DNA of 64,000 bases from Cercophora sp. LCS_1. Lineage: Eukaryota; Ascomycota; Sordariomycetes; Sordariales; Lasiosphaeriaceae. Positions 1 to 11,155 of the stretch are shown here, piece by piece (the first letter of the stretch is position 1; each line of letters opens with the position of its first letter). Both the position numbers and the translations under genes were made by a program. The notes beneath the pieces are model-generated. The model was not told the DNA's origin. It made no database searches and worked only from the letters and a program-made list of their open reading frames with translations. The stretch is from the NCBI GenBank assembly GCA_036250225.1, contig JAPZLL010000015.1, positions 186,001 to 250,000 of the forward strand. Direction: 5' to 3'.

Positions 1-498
1 CCGCTTATGCACCCCAGCCGATATGGGCCACGATATAAGCCGCGGATAAATATCACCAGCCCATGATGTCTTGTAGATGAAAAATTCTCATTGAGCCCAA
101 CATTTCCGAGCAACCAGAAGCGGCCATTTCGCCATTCCACGCCACCCGTGACTGCCGAGCCAGGGCTCCTGGGCAACTGGCCCCGCCCCTCAATATGGTA
201 ACGTTGGATTGCCTGGCTGTCATGGAAGCTTGGAGATGCTTGTCCAAGCTTGTCTGTGTCCGGTCTCGTCTGGTCCGTATTAAGACATGGAAACGGCAGT
301 TGTACACAAGCCAGGTATCTGGATGGCGTTCAAATTGCGTGTCCCGTCCCTTCTCTCGCCCATCTCGGACTTGGTTCCGTGAAGACTGCCGAAGTGGCTG
401 CAGCCAGACATATGTAGCCCGCGCCCTGCATCCCGGGAAGCTCGCCAATCTACACCTCTACCATCTGTTGGCGCCTCACGGCCCAGCCCAAAGCCACC
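1..498. other. 5' flank of the GH16 gene, no gene seen
   Basis: No convincing reading frame lies here. The open frames on both strands have no recognisable motif and overlap one another. It is probably promoter and 5' UTR of the downstream glucanase gene. The A of the ATG at 499 is preceded by the favourable context gccacc. Confidence 0.5.
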
Positions 499-1890
499 AT
501 GACTCCCAAGTTCCTCGTCCTGGCGCTCAGCACCCTGCCTTTCGCCCTCTCCCAACGCAACTACCCCCTCACCACCGACGCCAGCTGCGCATGCTACCTC
601 ACCAACGCGACCAAACCCTCCTACTTCACCCATCACTACTTCTTCGACTTCCGCTCGCAACCTGTGCCATCTTCGACGCCCACGCCACTCTCCACCTTTG
701 AATCCAACGCCGAAGCCCCGCCCACATCATCCTACTTCAGCAGCCCAGAATGGACCTCAGCCTGGGCCATCCAGTCCTGGAACAACACCGGGCTCCTCGC
801 CCTCAAAAACAGCACCGTCACCGACGCCTCGCTCCCCATGGTCAACTCGGCCAACAACATTTACTTTGAGCCCGACCACGACAACCCCAACAGCACCTAC
901 CTCACCATGCGGACCGTTCGCCACGCCGACTTCCAATCCTCGGCCGAGTTCGAGTCGCGCGCAACCACGTACCAGTTCCTCTCGATCCGCATGCTCGCGC
1001 GCACGCGCGGTCCACCGGGCGCAGTAACAGCCATGTTCACCTACCGACCTCCTCCGATACCGCACAATCTCATGTTGGTGCAGGAAGCAGATCTCGAAAT
1101 CCGCACGTCCGATCCCGAGACCCATGTCAGCTATACCAACCAGCCGAGCTGGAATAGCACAGGAGACATACCGGAAGCGACGCGGAATGTCACGCTCCCT
1201 GGACGCAAGAGGTGGAGCGAGTGGGCGGTCTATCGGATGGATTGGACCCCAGGGAGCAGCACGTGGTTTGTGAATGGGGTCATGAACGGGGAGATCAAGT
1301 TCCAGGCGCCGCGGGATCCGATGCAGATCATGTTCAACGTGTGGAGTGATGGCGGGAGTTGGTCGGGGACGATGAAGGAGGGCGAGAGCGCCAAGATGCA
1401 GGTGCAGTGGATTGATTTGGTGTATAACAGTACCGAGACAAAGAAGCAGGGCGGGTGTAGGGATGTTTGCAGTATTGATGAGACGACGAAGACAGGGATT
1501 CCGGTTTTGATGAGTGGTGAGTTTTTTTTTCCCCCTCCTTTTTCATTTCTTTTTCTCCTCTCCTATCTATTCTTTTACCTCGTGCCTGTTTCCTCTTACC
1601 ATTGCGAACCTGAAATGGTGGGCTGTGTTTCGTGGTGATGAGAGATGAGCTGACGACAAGTAATTACAGGCCAACAACCCGCCCCGGCAGCGTCGCAACG
1701 ACCGCCTGCACCCGCTGTGTCGCAGCGTCCTCCAGCGCCGGCAGGCTCGCAGCAACCAGCGCCGCTGGCGTGTGCGGCGAGCGTGAAAAAGTACGACCAG
1801 TGCAACGGCAAAAACTTCAACGGATGCAAGGGGTGTCCATCGGGAACGACGTGTCGATTCCAAAACGACTACTACTCGCAGTGTTTGTGA
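499..1890 (+). CDS. Secreted GH16-family glucanase with C-terminal CBM1
   Basis: Two exons, 499-1516 and 1670-1890, give 412 residues. The intron 1517-1669 starts gtgagt, has a GCTGAC branch point near 1649 and ends in cag. Residues 1-18 form a signal peptide (MTPKFLVLALSTLPFALS). The middle is a concanavalin-A-like GH16 fold with the catalytic ExDxE signature at E196, D198 and E200 (QEADLEIRT), followed by W-rich strands (WTPGSSTWFVNG, FNVWSDGGSWSG). There are many N-glycosylation sequons. Exon 2 codes for a Pro/Gln/Ala-rich linker and a CBM1 ending CPSGTTC...NDYYSQCL, with the typical cysteine spacing. GH16 enzymes of this kind act on beta-1,3/1,4-glucans or on wall glucan-chitin links; the substrate here is not known. 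The fold and the CBM are clear, the subfamily is inference. Confidence 0.88.
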
Positions 1891-2322
1891 TGCATTTTCT
1901 TCATTTCTTCAGAGCGATCTCATTGCACGGAGTTGAAACAAATTTCTTCTTGGGAAAAGGGCACGGGAACAAACACTAGGCTGTTGATGTGAGGTGAGAC
2001 CGAATTGTGAGATATGATACTGTAGTGCTCGAAAAATAGCATGTGAAAATGATCGAGTCGTATCAAAAGAATCGCGTCGACCGACGCGCTCGTCTTATCT
2101 CATCTCACGCAGCGGCGCAATATTTCGCCGCGCGTGTCCATCGCCAACCAATGACCAGCTGTCCCAGAGCCAGGGTCGCAACGTGTTTTGCTCGGATTTT
2201 GCAGGATCGGACGGAATTGGTTTGCGCTTCAACTCCTGCAACTCCAAACTCCATCCCAACTCCGTGCAGCTCCGATTTCTCAAGACCACGACTTCATCCG
2301 GAACATCACCCGCATAAATTTG

Positions 2323-2357
<35 letters not shown>

Positions 2358-2454
2358 CTCAAATTTGAGCCCATCTACTTGCAGTTCATTCCAGTCTTGG
2401 CCTGATTTCTCACCATCCATCTCATCCCTCATCTCATCCCATCAGCACCTGAAA
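1891..2454. other. Intergenic region with T19-A13 tract
   Basis: The 3' flank of the GH16 gene and the promoter of the GMC oxidoreductase. It has no gene. A run of 19 T followed directly by 13 A lies at 2326-2357, about 100 bp before the ATG, and is followed by a C/T-rich stretch typical of fungal transcription starts. Confidence 0.5.
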
Positions 2455-4385
2455 ATGTGGCCCTTTGCCTCGTACCCAACCCTCACCCCCCACACCATCA
2501 ATGGCAAAACCTACGACTACGTCATCATCGGCGGCGGCACAGCCGGCTGCGTCCTCGCGTCCCGCCTGTCCGCAGACCCGTCCCTATCCGTCCTCGTCCT
2601 CGAAAAAGGCCAGGTCAACGATGCCTTTTGGACACGCATCCCGCTCTTGTCCCAAAACTTTCGCTTCCCTTTTATGCAATCCGTCATGCGTCGTCCCGAA
2701 GCACTATCCTCCGAATGGGGTGATCTCAAGCTCGAGCTCTGGACCGGCGAAGCGCTCGGCGGTTCGTCGCGGATCAATGGGATGCTACTCACGCGCGGGT
2801 GTCCAGGTGGATATAATGCGTGGGCTGAGGACTATGGGTTGACGGAATGGGGATGGGATCGTGTGGAGCCGTATTTCAGAAAGAGTGAGAACTGTGTGGG
2901 TAGGCCGGGGAAGGAATATCGAGGCTATGATGGGCCGGTTGAGAACCGGGTGCCTTTGATGGAGTTGGCGAGCGTGCGGTATTGGGTTGAGGCGGCGAAG
3001 CGGTGTGGGCTGCCGGTTGAGAGCGATGCGAACGACCCAAGTGCCAGTGCGCAGGGCGCGTTCGAGCTGGATCAGACGATTGATGGCAAGGCACAGAGAC
3101 TGAGTGCGTATCGGGCTTGGCTGGGGAGGGATGTGGCGGTGGAGAGAAAGGGAAGGCTGGGGGTTTGTACCGGGGTCGTTGCGTCGAAGTTGTTGTTGGA
3201 TGATAAGGGCAATAAGGTGGTCGGTGTGGAGATCAAGAGGGTGGATGGGGGTGCCGAGTATCGGGTCAATGTGAGGAGGGAGGTGATTGTTTGCAGTGGC
3301 GCTCTGTGTTCGCCGCAACTGTTGATGTTGAGGTATGTTTACTCTCCCCTTTTTTTTGCTGATGGTCGAGCTGACGAGTTAGTGGTATCGGTCCCAAAGA
3401 ACAACTTCAAGCCCACGGCATCCCGGTTCGTCGCGAGCTCGATGCCGTAGGTCGGAACCTCTACGACCACACGTCGTTCCCCGTCATGTCCGAGATCAAA
3501 CAGGAGGACACACTGCACATCATCGAGACGCTCTGGGGCTTTCTGTCCAGCTTATTCCTCTGGCTTATCTGGGGCACTGGCCTCCTCGCTGCGTCGTCAA
3601 CGCCCATGAGCATCTTTTACCGCACTGGCGCCCTCGACAAAAAGACAATGACGGTCCAGCCCCGTGACGAAGATGGAAAAGACACCATGGATGCCTCCCA
3701 GCCGCGAAACGTGCCCAACATCGAGGTCATGCTCATCCCCATCAACTGCCACCGCGTGGCCATCCCAGGTCTGAACTTGTTCAGCTGGTACACCACTCTC
3801 GTCCAGCCGTTTTCCAGTGGCCGGGTCGAGCTGGCATCCACTGACCCCAGGGACCATCCACGTGTAAGATATCCGCTGCTAGACGATAAGAGGGATCGAA
3901 TCGCCATGAGGGAAAGCACACGCTTCTCGATGCATCTGGCCGAGGAGTTTGCCAAGGTCTACCCCGGTCCAGCACCGTTGACGTTTGCCCCAGGAATGGA
4001 CATGAAGGCTCTCGACTCGGTGTACGAAGGCACATTCAAGCCCGCACCAACACCGGCTGGCAAGGTGCTCGAGGGAGGCAAGGGAGACGCCAAGCCAACT
4101 GGTAAGACGTGGAGGGACGTGACAGACGACGAGATTGACGAGTATGCGAAGCGCATTGCCCTGTCGAGTCTACACTACAGCTCGACTTGCCGCATGTCGT
4201 TGTCTGACAAGGAAGGCGTCGTCGATCAGCGGCTCAAGGTGCACGGCGTGGAGAATCTGCGGATTGCCGACGCCAGCGTGTTCCCGTACATCCCAAGCGG
4301 ACATACCATGGCGCCGACCATCATGGTGGCGGAGCGGTGTGCCGACTTTCTGACCGAGGACTGGAGCGAGAGAAAGGAAAAGTGA
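2455..4385 (+). CDS. GMC-family FAD oxidoreductase (glucose/choline/aryl-alcohol oxidase type)
   Basis: Exons 2455-3332 and 3383-4385 join in frame to give 626 residues. The 50 bp intron starts gtatgt and has a GCTGAC branch point; the join restores the GMC signature 2 (GALCSPQLLMLSGIG). The FAD-binding Rossmann motif IIGGGTAGCVLASRLS is near residue 23, followed by LVLEKG. GMC signature 1 is GEALGGSSRINGML. The C-terminal substrate domain has both active-site regions: the HYSSTCRMS histidine, and the histidine in SGHTMAPT after the ADASVFPYIPSGHT block. There is no signal peptide, so it is probably intracellular. The family oxidises alcohols or sugars, or acts in secondary metabolism (versicolorin B synthase-like); the substrate cannot be told from the sequence. 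I start at 2455 because it directly precedes the conserved N-terminus; a TTG-like extension upstream is low complexity. Confidence 0.88.
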
Positions 4386-4392
4386 GCATGTT

Positions 4393-5772
4393 CTACCTCA
4401 GATACTCGTACAAGCTGGCAAAACGCTCATCAGCGACCTGCATATTTTGACAATCCAAGCATTCCTCGTTACTCAAGCCTATGACATATCCGTCGATTTC
4501 GTATTGGCACTCGCCACGGGTCCCAAACTCGACCGACTCGATCCCTACTTTTTTGAGAGCATCCACGTATTTCCGGTCCGACACGTCTCGGCTGACGTCC
4601 CAAATGACAACTTGGTGCAGTTCTTTGAGCGATGTGAGTGCGGGAAGGATGTCATCGTGGAACAAGCGCCTCGCTATCTCCCACTCGGTAATAAATTTGA
4701 TCGCGGCGAAACGTTTGTCGGGGTGGTTCACCCGGGGGTCGAGCAATTGGCGTAGAGCGGACGCGTGCTCATGTTGAAAAGCCGGCGGAAAGAATACCTC
4801 GATTCTCTTCAACAAGCTATCTCCCAACGTGTCGACTTCCAACGTGCCATCTTCCGACGCGCTGAGTCCGACATGCTGTGTTGTAAAATTAGCGAGAAGA
4901 TTATCAAGTCTTCCTCCACCATGTTGTCTTCCAACGCGTCGGGCTCCAATGGACTGTACCTCGCCGGACGTGGTGATGCCTATATTTGTCCATATATTCT
5001 TCGTTGGGGATGATGACAATCGGAAAAGAACGTCGAGCGGCACCTTGATGCAAGGCGGATCCATCCATGACCACACATTGCGCTTCAACATGGGTAGCTT
5101 GTTGGATCCGTAGTAGTTGGAGGGCGTCGACGCCTGGTGTGCTGCGGTAATCCACTTGTAGTGCTCGCCAGTGGCAATGCGGATCGACTCGAGATATGGT
5201 GCTGCCGTTGGAAGGAGCTTGAAGAACTTCTGCCAGCCCTCATAGTCGTAATACTTTTCGCAATCCAATCTGAATTGCAGTTCGCGTTCCAAGTTGAGTT
5301 GCAGGTAGATTCGTCTGAGCCAACGGCTTGAAACCGGATGCTTGGTGAGCCAAAGCGCGCTCCGCATTCCAAAAGCCGAAAAAAGGGCGATGCGGCCGTA
5401 GATATGTGAGATACACAGCTCGTGAAGGGCTAGTGGCATCAGCACAGATTTGGCCAAGACGTCTGGTCTCTCTGGCAGTCATTACTCACTTCGGCACGTC
5501 GTTGACAAGGCAAGGGCAGCACCGAGACCTTTGTGCCTTTTCTTGATTAAAGCACTCCTAGTCTTATGGCCAGACCAGTTTATGTACTGCCAGCTAGAGA
5601 ACACCGGCGCGTGGCGTGGGTGGTCTGGGACCTTGGGTATGCAAATACCCTTGCTGGCCATGCCGAACAAAGCTGACTCGTAGCCTTCGAGGAGATCATC
5701 AAGGATCTGGTTCTGTATTTCGCCGGGGAAGTCCAGGAAGCCAATGGGCTTCGCTGTGGCGACAAACTCCAT
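4393..5772 (-). CDS. F-box-like hypothetical protein
   Basis: Minus strand, exons 5490-5772 and 4393-5429, giving 439 residues. The 60 bp intron has a gtgagt donor and a tag acceptor, and the joined length is an exact number of codons. Residues about 8-35 (PIGFLDFPGEIQNQILDDLL) look like an F-box start: proline, then L-P/G-E-I, then I-x2-L-L. The rest is a mixed helical/charged region without recognisable leucine-rich repeats, resembling the many single-copy fungal F-box proteins. If it is an F-box protein it would bring a target to the SCF ubiquitin ligase through Skp1. The stop lies only 7 bp from the stop of the convergent GMC gene, so the 3' UTRs must overlap. The gene structure is fairly sure, the F-box reading is moderate. 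Confidence 0.62.
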
Positions 5773-7143
5773 GTCGAGATACTGCTTGATGTATTCCACC
5801 AAGGCAGTGTTGAATAAAGGAAATCCAAAGTGGGAAGAAGAAAGGAAAGGAAAAGGGAGCGGTGGGGTTTTGTAGCCCGGATGTTTTTTTGTTTTTTTTC
5901 GGTTGAGACAACTCATGACGACTTTGGCGTTTTGTTCGTACCGAGCACGTTCCAACCCATTTGAAATTGCTCATGCAAGAAAATACCTACGTAAGGGGCC
6001 TACCAGACACGATGCGTTCGCAAAGTTCCAGGGTGTACCGATTGAGTTTGTTAGCTGCTGCGAGATAGCCGAGGGACGTCAATGCTTTTCTCTTCCACAC
6101 TCATCCCGACACCCAGGTCCCTTGACCTTATCCAGCAAGCCGTTGTATCGTAGACAGCGGTATGTCTTATAGGAAGGCCCCAAATTGCCCAAAAACGCTG
6201 GGCACCACGAATTTTTCGTATCTTGCTGCCGATGTCGAAAGTTTCGAGGTACAGTTTCCATGAAGGGTTTTTTTTCCCCTTTTTAGCACCCTCGACATGT
6301 TGCTGCCGGGGAAACGATAGAGCAAACCCCTTCAACCAGTTTCCAGAACCAGGGTTCTGCGAAGAATTCCACCATGAGCCGAACGAATCCGCCATCCCCG
6401 AATTCGGCGAGTTCAGCATATACCATGATTCAGATCTCGCCGGGGAAACGAAGGAAAGACATGGTCTTGCCTGACTGTCCTTGCTCACCCAGACTGTCGA
6501 GGCTCCGTATTCGAAGAAGTTGTGACCAAAGACACGTCTCTAGTAGATACCTGAGTCTCCTGGGCAATGTTGATAAAATAATCTATGAGAGAATGAAAAG
6601 CGGAAGAGAGCGAGTAATAAAACACACAGGCAAAAAAACTACATAAAACCTCGCCCGCTGGACCTCGGCAAGGTCGCTGGTACGGTTCTTTTCATGTTAC
6701 TTTTTAGCGTTGCCCGGTCGACCCGAGACGATGCTTGCACTTGCAAACCCCTAAGCCCTTCTAGGTGCGTGGGCGCTTGCTTGTTGAGCATCCGAGTCAC
6801 AAGGCCCACTTGCGTGATCAACAACATTCATTGGCTTTGCGCATCGGAGCATTGTGCTCTTTATTGGTGTAAGTATTGCCTATAGGACCAGCCAACACAT
6901 ACAATCAGCACCTGTTGACTAGATTGTCAACTGTTACCTCTTGAGCTAACACCAACACTTGATGTCACAATGGAAGTAGATCAAGTTCATATCTCATAAC
7001 ATTACGCAACTGTGAAACTGCTTTTAGAGCCATACTAATACAGCGGAATTTTATTTCCATCCGTGGTATCCCATCTTCCATAACCTGAATTTTCATCCTA
7101 ATCCCAACCCCGAACCCCGTCCCGAACATCAAAGAACTCCCTT
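5773..7143. other. Intergenic, no supported gene
   Basis: This is the promoter side of the F-box-like gene and the 3' side of the membrane-protein gene. Frames up to 145 codons exist (for example 6051-6488 minus) but they lack conserved motifs, convincing starts or plausible splice partners. No repeat or RNA gene was recognised. Confidence 0.4.
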
Positions 7144-8043
7144 TCACGAACAAGTCACATTCTTTTTTCCATCATTTCCCCCGCACCAGATCGACAGCCG
7201 CGGAAACGAGCCATCAAACGTCGGACGATACCGCGGGTCGCACCACCAGCCACTCGACGTCGTCTTGTTTTGGCAAAAGGTGACGCAGCAGTTCGTCCCG
7301 TCTGGGAGCCACACGTAGCTCTTGATCGGGAAGGGAAAATCGTGGAAGCCCTCTTCTTGTACGATGGTGGTTGCGTTGCCCAGGTACGTCTGCTCGGAAA
7401 AGCCTTGGAAGGCCAGACCTTCTGGTGCTGTCCCATTGTTGAGAAATCGCTGTGCAGGGATCGTGGGAGTTGGTATTGTGGAGGAGGAAGTCGAGGTCGA
7501 TGTTGATGAGGATGAAGAAGTGGTAGAAGACGTGGATGATGGTACCGGCTGAGATGATGATGTCCCGGATTCGATCGCCGATGGGGTTCCTTGGGATGAT
7601 CGTGCCCGTGTCCCGCCAACACCACCTCCCACGGCTGCGGCGATGACTACTACCACAATGACGATGACAATGATGATGAAGATGCGTCGTTTAATCCCGA
7701 ATATTGTCTTTTCCTTGCTCGCCTCGTCTGACGGCTCGTTGGCCGCCGCCCCATCACCAGCGGGCAATTTTTCCCACGGAACGGGTTGGGCTGGAGCTAC
7801 CTCGGGACTTGTTGATGGGTCGGTTGCCGACCAAGTTCTGTGCGGTGCGTATTCCCCATCATCAACAACTTTGGGTGTGTTATCGTATAACGCCGGGTAC
7901 TTGTCATTTTCGGTCCCGTGCCACGCCCGCCCAGCTGCTTCGTGGTTTGACAGGACCTGGGGAGACGAGTTGGGAATTGACTCGAGAGTCAGCCCTTGGT
8001 TCGGCACCACCTCCGGAAGATCGTCGCCTGCGTTGCGACTCAT
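7144..8043 (-). CDS. Single-pass membrane protein with Ser/Thr stalk and Cys-rich tail
   Basis: An intronless 299-residue frame. Residues 1-118 are polar, acidic and Pro/Ser-rich without a signal peptide. Residues 121-139 are a very hydrophobic Ile/Val/Ala transmembrane helix preceded by KRR, followed by a Gly-rich turn. Residues about 150-192 are a Ser/Thr run that would be O-glycosylated. The last ~100 residues hold N-glycosylation sites and paired cysteines (NCCVTFCQ, WWCD, WCGG, VTCS). The layout suggests a type II/III topology with the N-terminus in the cytosol and a glycosylated outer domain, as in fungal wall-stress sensors, although the order is reversed from the WSC type. I do not recognise the C-terminal domain. 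The frame is uninterrupted and the domain order is coherent, so I regard it as a real gene. Confidence 0.68.
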   Translation of the reverse strand: MSRNAGDDLPEVVPNQGLTLESIPNSSPQVLSNHEAAGRAWHGTENDKYPALYDNTPKVVDDGEYAPHRTWSATDPSTSPEVAPAQPVPWEKLPAGDGAAANEPSDEASKEKTIFGIKRRIFIIIVIVIVVVVIAAAVGGGVGGTRARSSQGTPSAIESGTSSSQPVPSSTSSTTSSSSSTSTSTSSSTIPTPTIPAQRFLNNGTAPEGLAFQGFSEQTYLGNATTIVQEEGFHDFPFPIKSYVWLPDGTNCCVTFCQNKTTSSGWWCDPRYRPTFDGSFPRLSIWCGGNDGKKNVTCS

Positions 8044-8696
8044 CGTAGCAGCTCGCTCGGGCCCGAATGAGATCGGATCTCGTTCGCGGTCGTGTTGGCG
8101 TTGAAGAATGGCTTAAACAAGGTGTGGCGTCGGGGCCTGCGTCGGGCTGGAACTACTGCATAACATGGCAGAGTCGACAAACGCCGTTTCAGGGCCTGAT
8201 CGAGTGATATGGGGGACGCTGGGCTTTCGGTCCTGTCCTCCCCGCAAAACGCAGTGCGGCTCCTGAGCAATGGACCCCTGGCGTAAGACGGGACAATGGT
8301 TCTGCCATGGTAGTAGCGACCCGCCCGCGAAGACAGCAGCGGCTGAATGGGCACAGAAGCGTTGCCCATGTGCTGTCTCACGTTTGAACATAAACACGCC
8401 GAATGGAGAGCTGATTTGCCAACTGCGTCCCCGAGCTGAGATGTCGAGGTGCTGTACCTATATCTTTCGTGCGACTCTCGCGTTTCGTCATTGATGGCGA
8501 CGGCCAGTCGACGCTCTGTGCTCCGATGTCGATAGCGAAAGCCGGGCTGCCTTGGCACGCGGATCGGTGTCCATAAATAACTCTGGCTTTCCGGTTTGGT
8601 AGTAGCCCCGCTTCAATTTCCGACGTCAATCTGGGTTGTTGCGCGGTGTGTGCTGCCACGCATTGAGAGGGCGTCAGGGCCATGTGTTGATAGAAA

Positions 8697-8716
8697 GAGA
8701 GAGAGAGAGAGAGAGA
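8697..8716. repeat. (GA)10 microsatellite
   Basis: Ten uninterrupted GA units in the region upstream of sidA. Sequence seen directly. Confidence 0.9.
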
Positions 8717-9524
8717 AAAGCAGACCGATGATATTGGATCAAGTTGACGCTGAGCGACAGGTGAGGCTGTGGCGGAATGCACAATTGGGGCGCGACGCGT
8801 TTGGCCGGCCTCTGGGGATTGGTGGGTGGGATCGGGATTGAGCGCTGGAGGATCAGATCGAGCACACCCCGCGGCGCGGCCAAAACCCCCCAGATTTTGC
8901 AGTTTGTGTTGGTGTGGGGCATCCCTCAGCTCCCGTCAAGACCCGGCCTCGTCCGTGTTCGCCGGGGGTGAGCGGGCTCGGTGAAGGTCGGACCAAGACG
9001 ATGCGCCTGAGCTTACCGGCGTCCGGGGGGTGCTCGGCGATCCGGACGTGGGGCCGATTATTCTCACATGCGAAAGAAACCAAAGCCGAATTGCGCTCGA
9101 TTTGCGGAGGTTGAGGTCGAGCCAAAATTCTGATGGCCTCACTTCGCGATGGTGGATCCGCACTAACAAATTCTGGCGGGTCGCAGACGAAAGCTGCCTG
9201 GGATTGTTTCAGAGTCAAGCCTCCTTTTTGAGTCTGCCAAACATGATCCCCATCAAGACGATTACCTCAATGCCCGGTTGCTCACATTCATGGGTCAACC
9301 GTCAGTTTCATGGAATCGGCGCAGCTGCCTCCAACAGTTGTTTGGAAGCAATCTGCGACCCGGGACGGGCCCGAGTTCGGCATCGGTTGCAGCATGGCTG
9401 CGAGTGCAAAACGAGGGCAATTTCATCCGCCGAGAGGGGAAAGCGCTCCGTGTCTGGAGGAGCAATGATGGGCCCGGTCGTCCGAGACTTACCGCTGCCA
9501 AGCCTCTAGATGTGATGGATAATC

Positions 9525-9543
9525 TTATCAGATCATCAGATAG
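9525..9543. promoter_or_regulatory. Paired GATA boxes (SreA/SRE-type iron-repressor sites)
   Basis: TTATCAGAT at 9525-9533 is the reverse complement of ATCTGATAA and so matches ATCWGATAA exactly. Right next to it ATCAGATAG at 9535-9543 matches all but the last base. ATCWGATAA is the described binding site of the fungal iron-responsive GATA repressors (SreA, SRE, Urbs1 family), which repress siderophore genes when iron is sufficient. The pair lies 1.6 kb upstream of sidA. Role is inferred. Confidence 0.6.
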
Positions 9544-10076
9544 ACAGGGATTGCGCCATCTCTGGACAACACCCCCACCCCGGGCGTGAACCCGGCTCTG
9601 GACGCAACCCTCTGTTCCTGTACTACACCTCCGTTGTGGATCACTGCGTGGCCAGTACCCAGACTTGGGTATGGATACCTGCTCCTCCTGTGGCAGGAAA
9701 ATTTTCTCATAGCGGGTGTCGTTCTTTGCCAGCTCTTCCCAGCTCCAAGCGGGGGATAGAGCTCCCGAACTGGCGGCTGCTCGAGCTGCTGCATGCTCAG
9801 CTCAGCCACCATGGCATTGTTCTTTCAGATCAATAGCAAAGGCTGGCGGCGCAGGAAAGATCTCGGGGCAAGAGTACCCCGAGGGGCTCTGCCCAATGGC
9901 CGCGGGGTCCTCGAGGTGTGCTTCTCCGCCCTACCGTTGCGTCGGATATCGCACCATCTCGCCCTGGAGGCTCGACTCCCAGAAATCAACCCGAGCAGCA
10001 AAAGCAGGGGTGCGGTGAGGTGCGAGAGCGTGTTGCGTGGTGCCAGAAGCGAAGGGTTTCCTTCCGTTGTCATACG

Positions 10077-10085
10077 ATCTGATAA
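10077..10085 (+). promoter_or_regulatory. Perfect ATCTGATAA GATA box
   Basis: Exact ATCWGATAA match about 1.07 kb upstream of the sidA ATG. It is expected to bind a SreA-type iron-sensing GATA repressor (family knowledge); occupancy is inferred. Confidence 0.6.
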
Positions 10086-10258
10086 ACAATTTTTGCTGCC
10101 GCCAAGCCCCGCGTCCGCTCGTCGGAGCATGGTGAGCATGGCAGGAGCGAGCCGTGGGTGGAAATGAGTGGAGGGAGCGATGTGTCCTGGATTGGAGAAG
10201 CCGGTGGGCTCCTGCTCAAAGCAGCTGGATGGGCGTTGCGGAGCCCCACTGATCCATC

Positions 10259-10267
10259 TTATCTGAT
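10259..10267 (-). promoter_or_regulatory. Perfect ATCAGATAA GATA box (minus strand)
   Basis: TTATCTGAT on the plus strand is an exact ATCWGATAA match on the minus strand, about 0.9 kb upstream of sidA. A plain GATAA core (AAGATAAGG) follows within 10 bp, giving a local cluster. Confidence 0.62.
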
Positions 10268-11155
10268 CCGAAGATAAGGCCGATGCCGCTGGGGTCTCTT
10301 GCAAGATCCCTGGAAGAACGACCAGGGCGTGCAGCAGCGTGCATCAATGCATCATCACCCAGCGCTTCTGCCATTCTCCTGCGCCCATTCACCCCATCTT
10401 CACCACCTCTGCGAGCCAGAACCCGGCGCCCAGGCCGTGTTTTGCGTCGATCGCAGCCAGGTCTCTGACAAAAAAAATCTCGTTTTTGCCATTGTCCCCC
10501 ACTGACGACATTTCCATCGCGTCAGCCGTTGCTCGAACCAGAATGGCTCCGCAGCGGCTCAGCTGGCAGCCCGGCAATCGCGCGCTCTCTGGGGCTTCTA
10601 GGGCCGCCCCAGCAAGCCGGCCTGCGTGCTTTGCGGGATAAAGCGGAGGCGGCCGCGGGCGCTGTGTACCGGTACATCGTCAGATGTCGAGCCCTTCCTC
10701 GGCTCGTGAGGGTCTTGACATGGCCAGGGTCGTCTCGAGTCTCCAGTTTGGTGCTCCAGCAGCTCGCCATGGGCTCTATCAAAATGGCACGTTCGGCCGC
10801 ATGGGAATCCGAAGTCTTCTCTCCGTTCTTTTTCTCATGTCCATCCCCGCAGCTGCATCCAACAAGTCAACACTCGTCAGAGTTTAAACAGGCTCCTACG
10901 GCCCGCATCCAGTTTGCAGCCTACACCCATCAGACACTCGTTCTCTTACGTCAAGAGGTCACCACTGAGTAGCGTGGGACGACACTCCAGACAGCGGCAT
11001 CCTTACCCTCCATCTCGCTTTTGCGTTGCGCCACCGAATCCGTCAGGCTAGACATCGATTCGTCGCGCAAGCGCACCAGAGCCTGTGGCCCCTCATCCCC
11101 ATAAATACCTGGGCGCTGAACGAAGTTGACCACCTCGCGGACAAACAACAACACA

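Larger units (their letters stand above)
8044..11155. other. Long (3.1 kb) non-coding region upstream of sidA
   Basis: No supported gene on either strand. It holds a (GA)10 microsatellite at 8697-8716 and a set of GATA-factor boxes listed separately. A TATA-like ataaata at 11101-11107 lies about 50 bp before the sidA ATG. This is unusually long for this genome segment and probably contains the iron-responsive promoter. Confidence 0.5.

Noticed and set aside
6051..6488. 145-codon minus frame
   Set aside because: No domain, no splice partner, and composition like surrounding intergenic sequence.
8040..8558. 172-codon minus frame overlapping the start of the membrane-protein gene
   Set aside because: Arg/Ser-rich chance frame in GC-rich promoter DNA, no motif.
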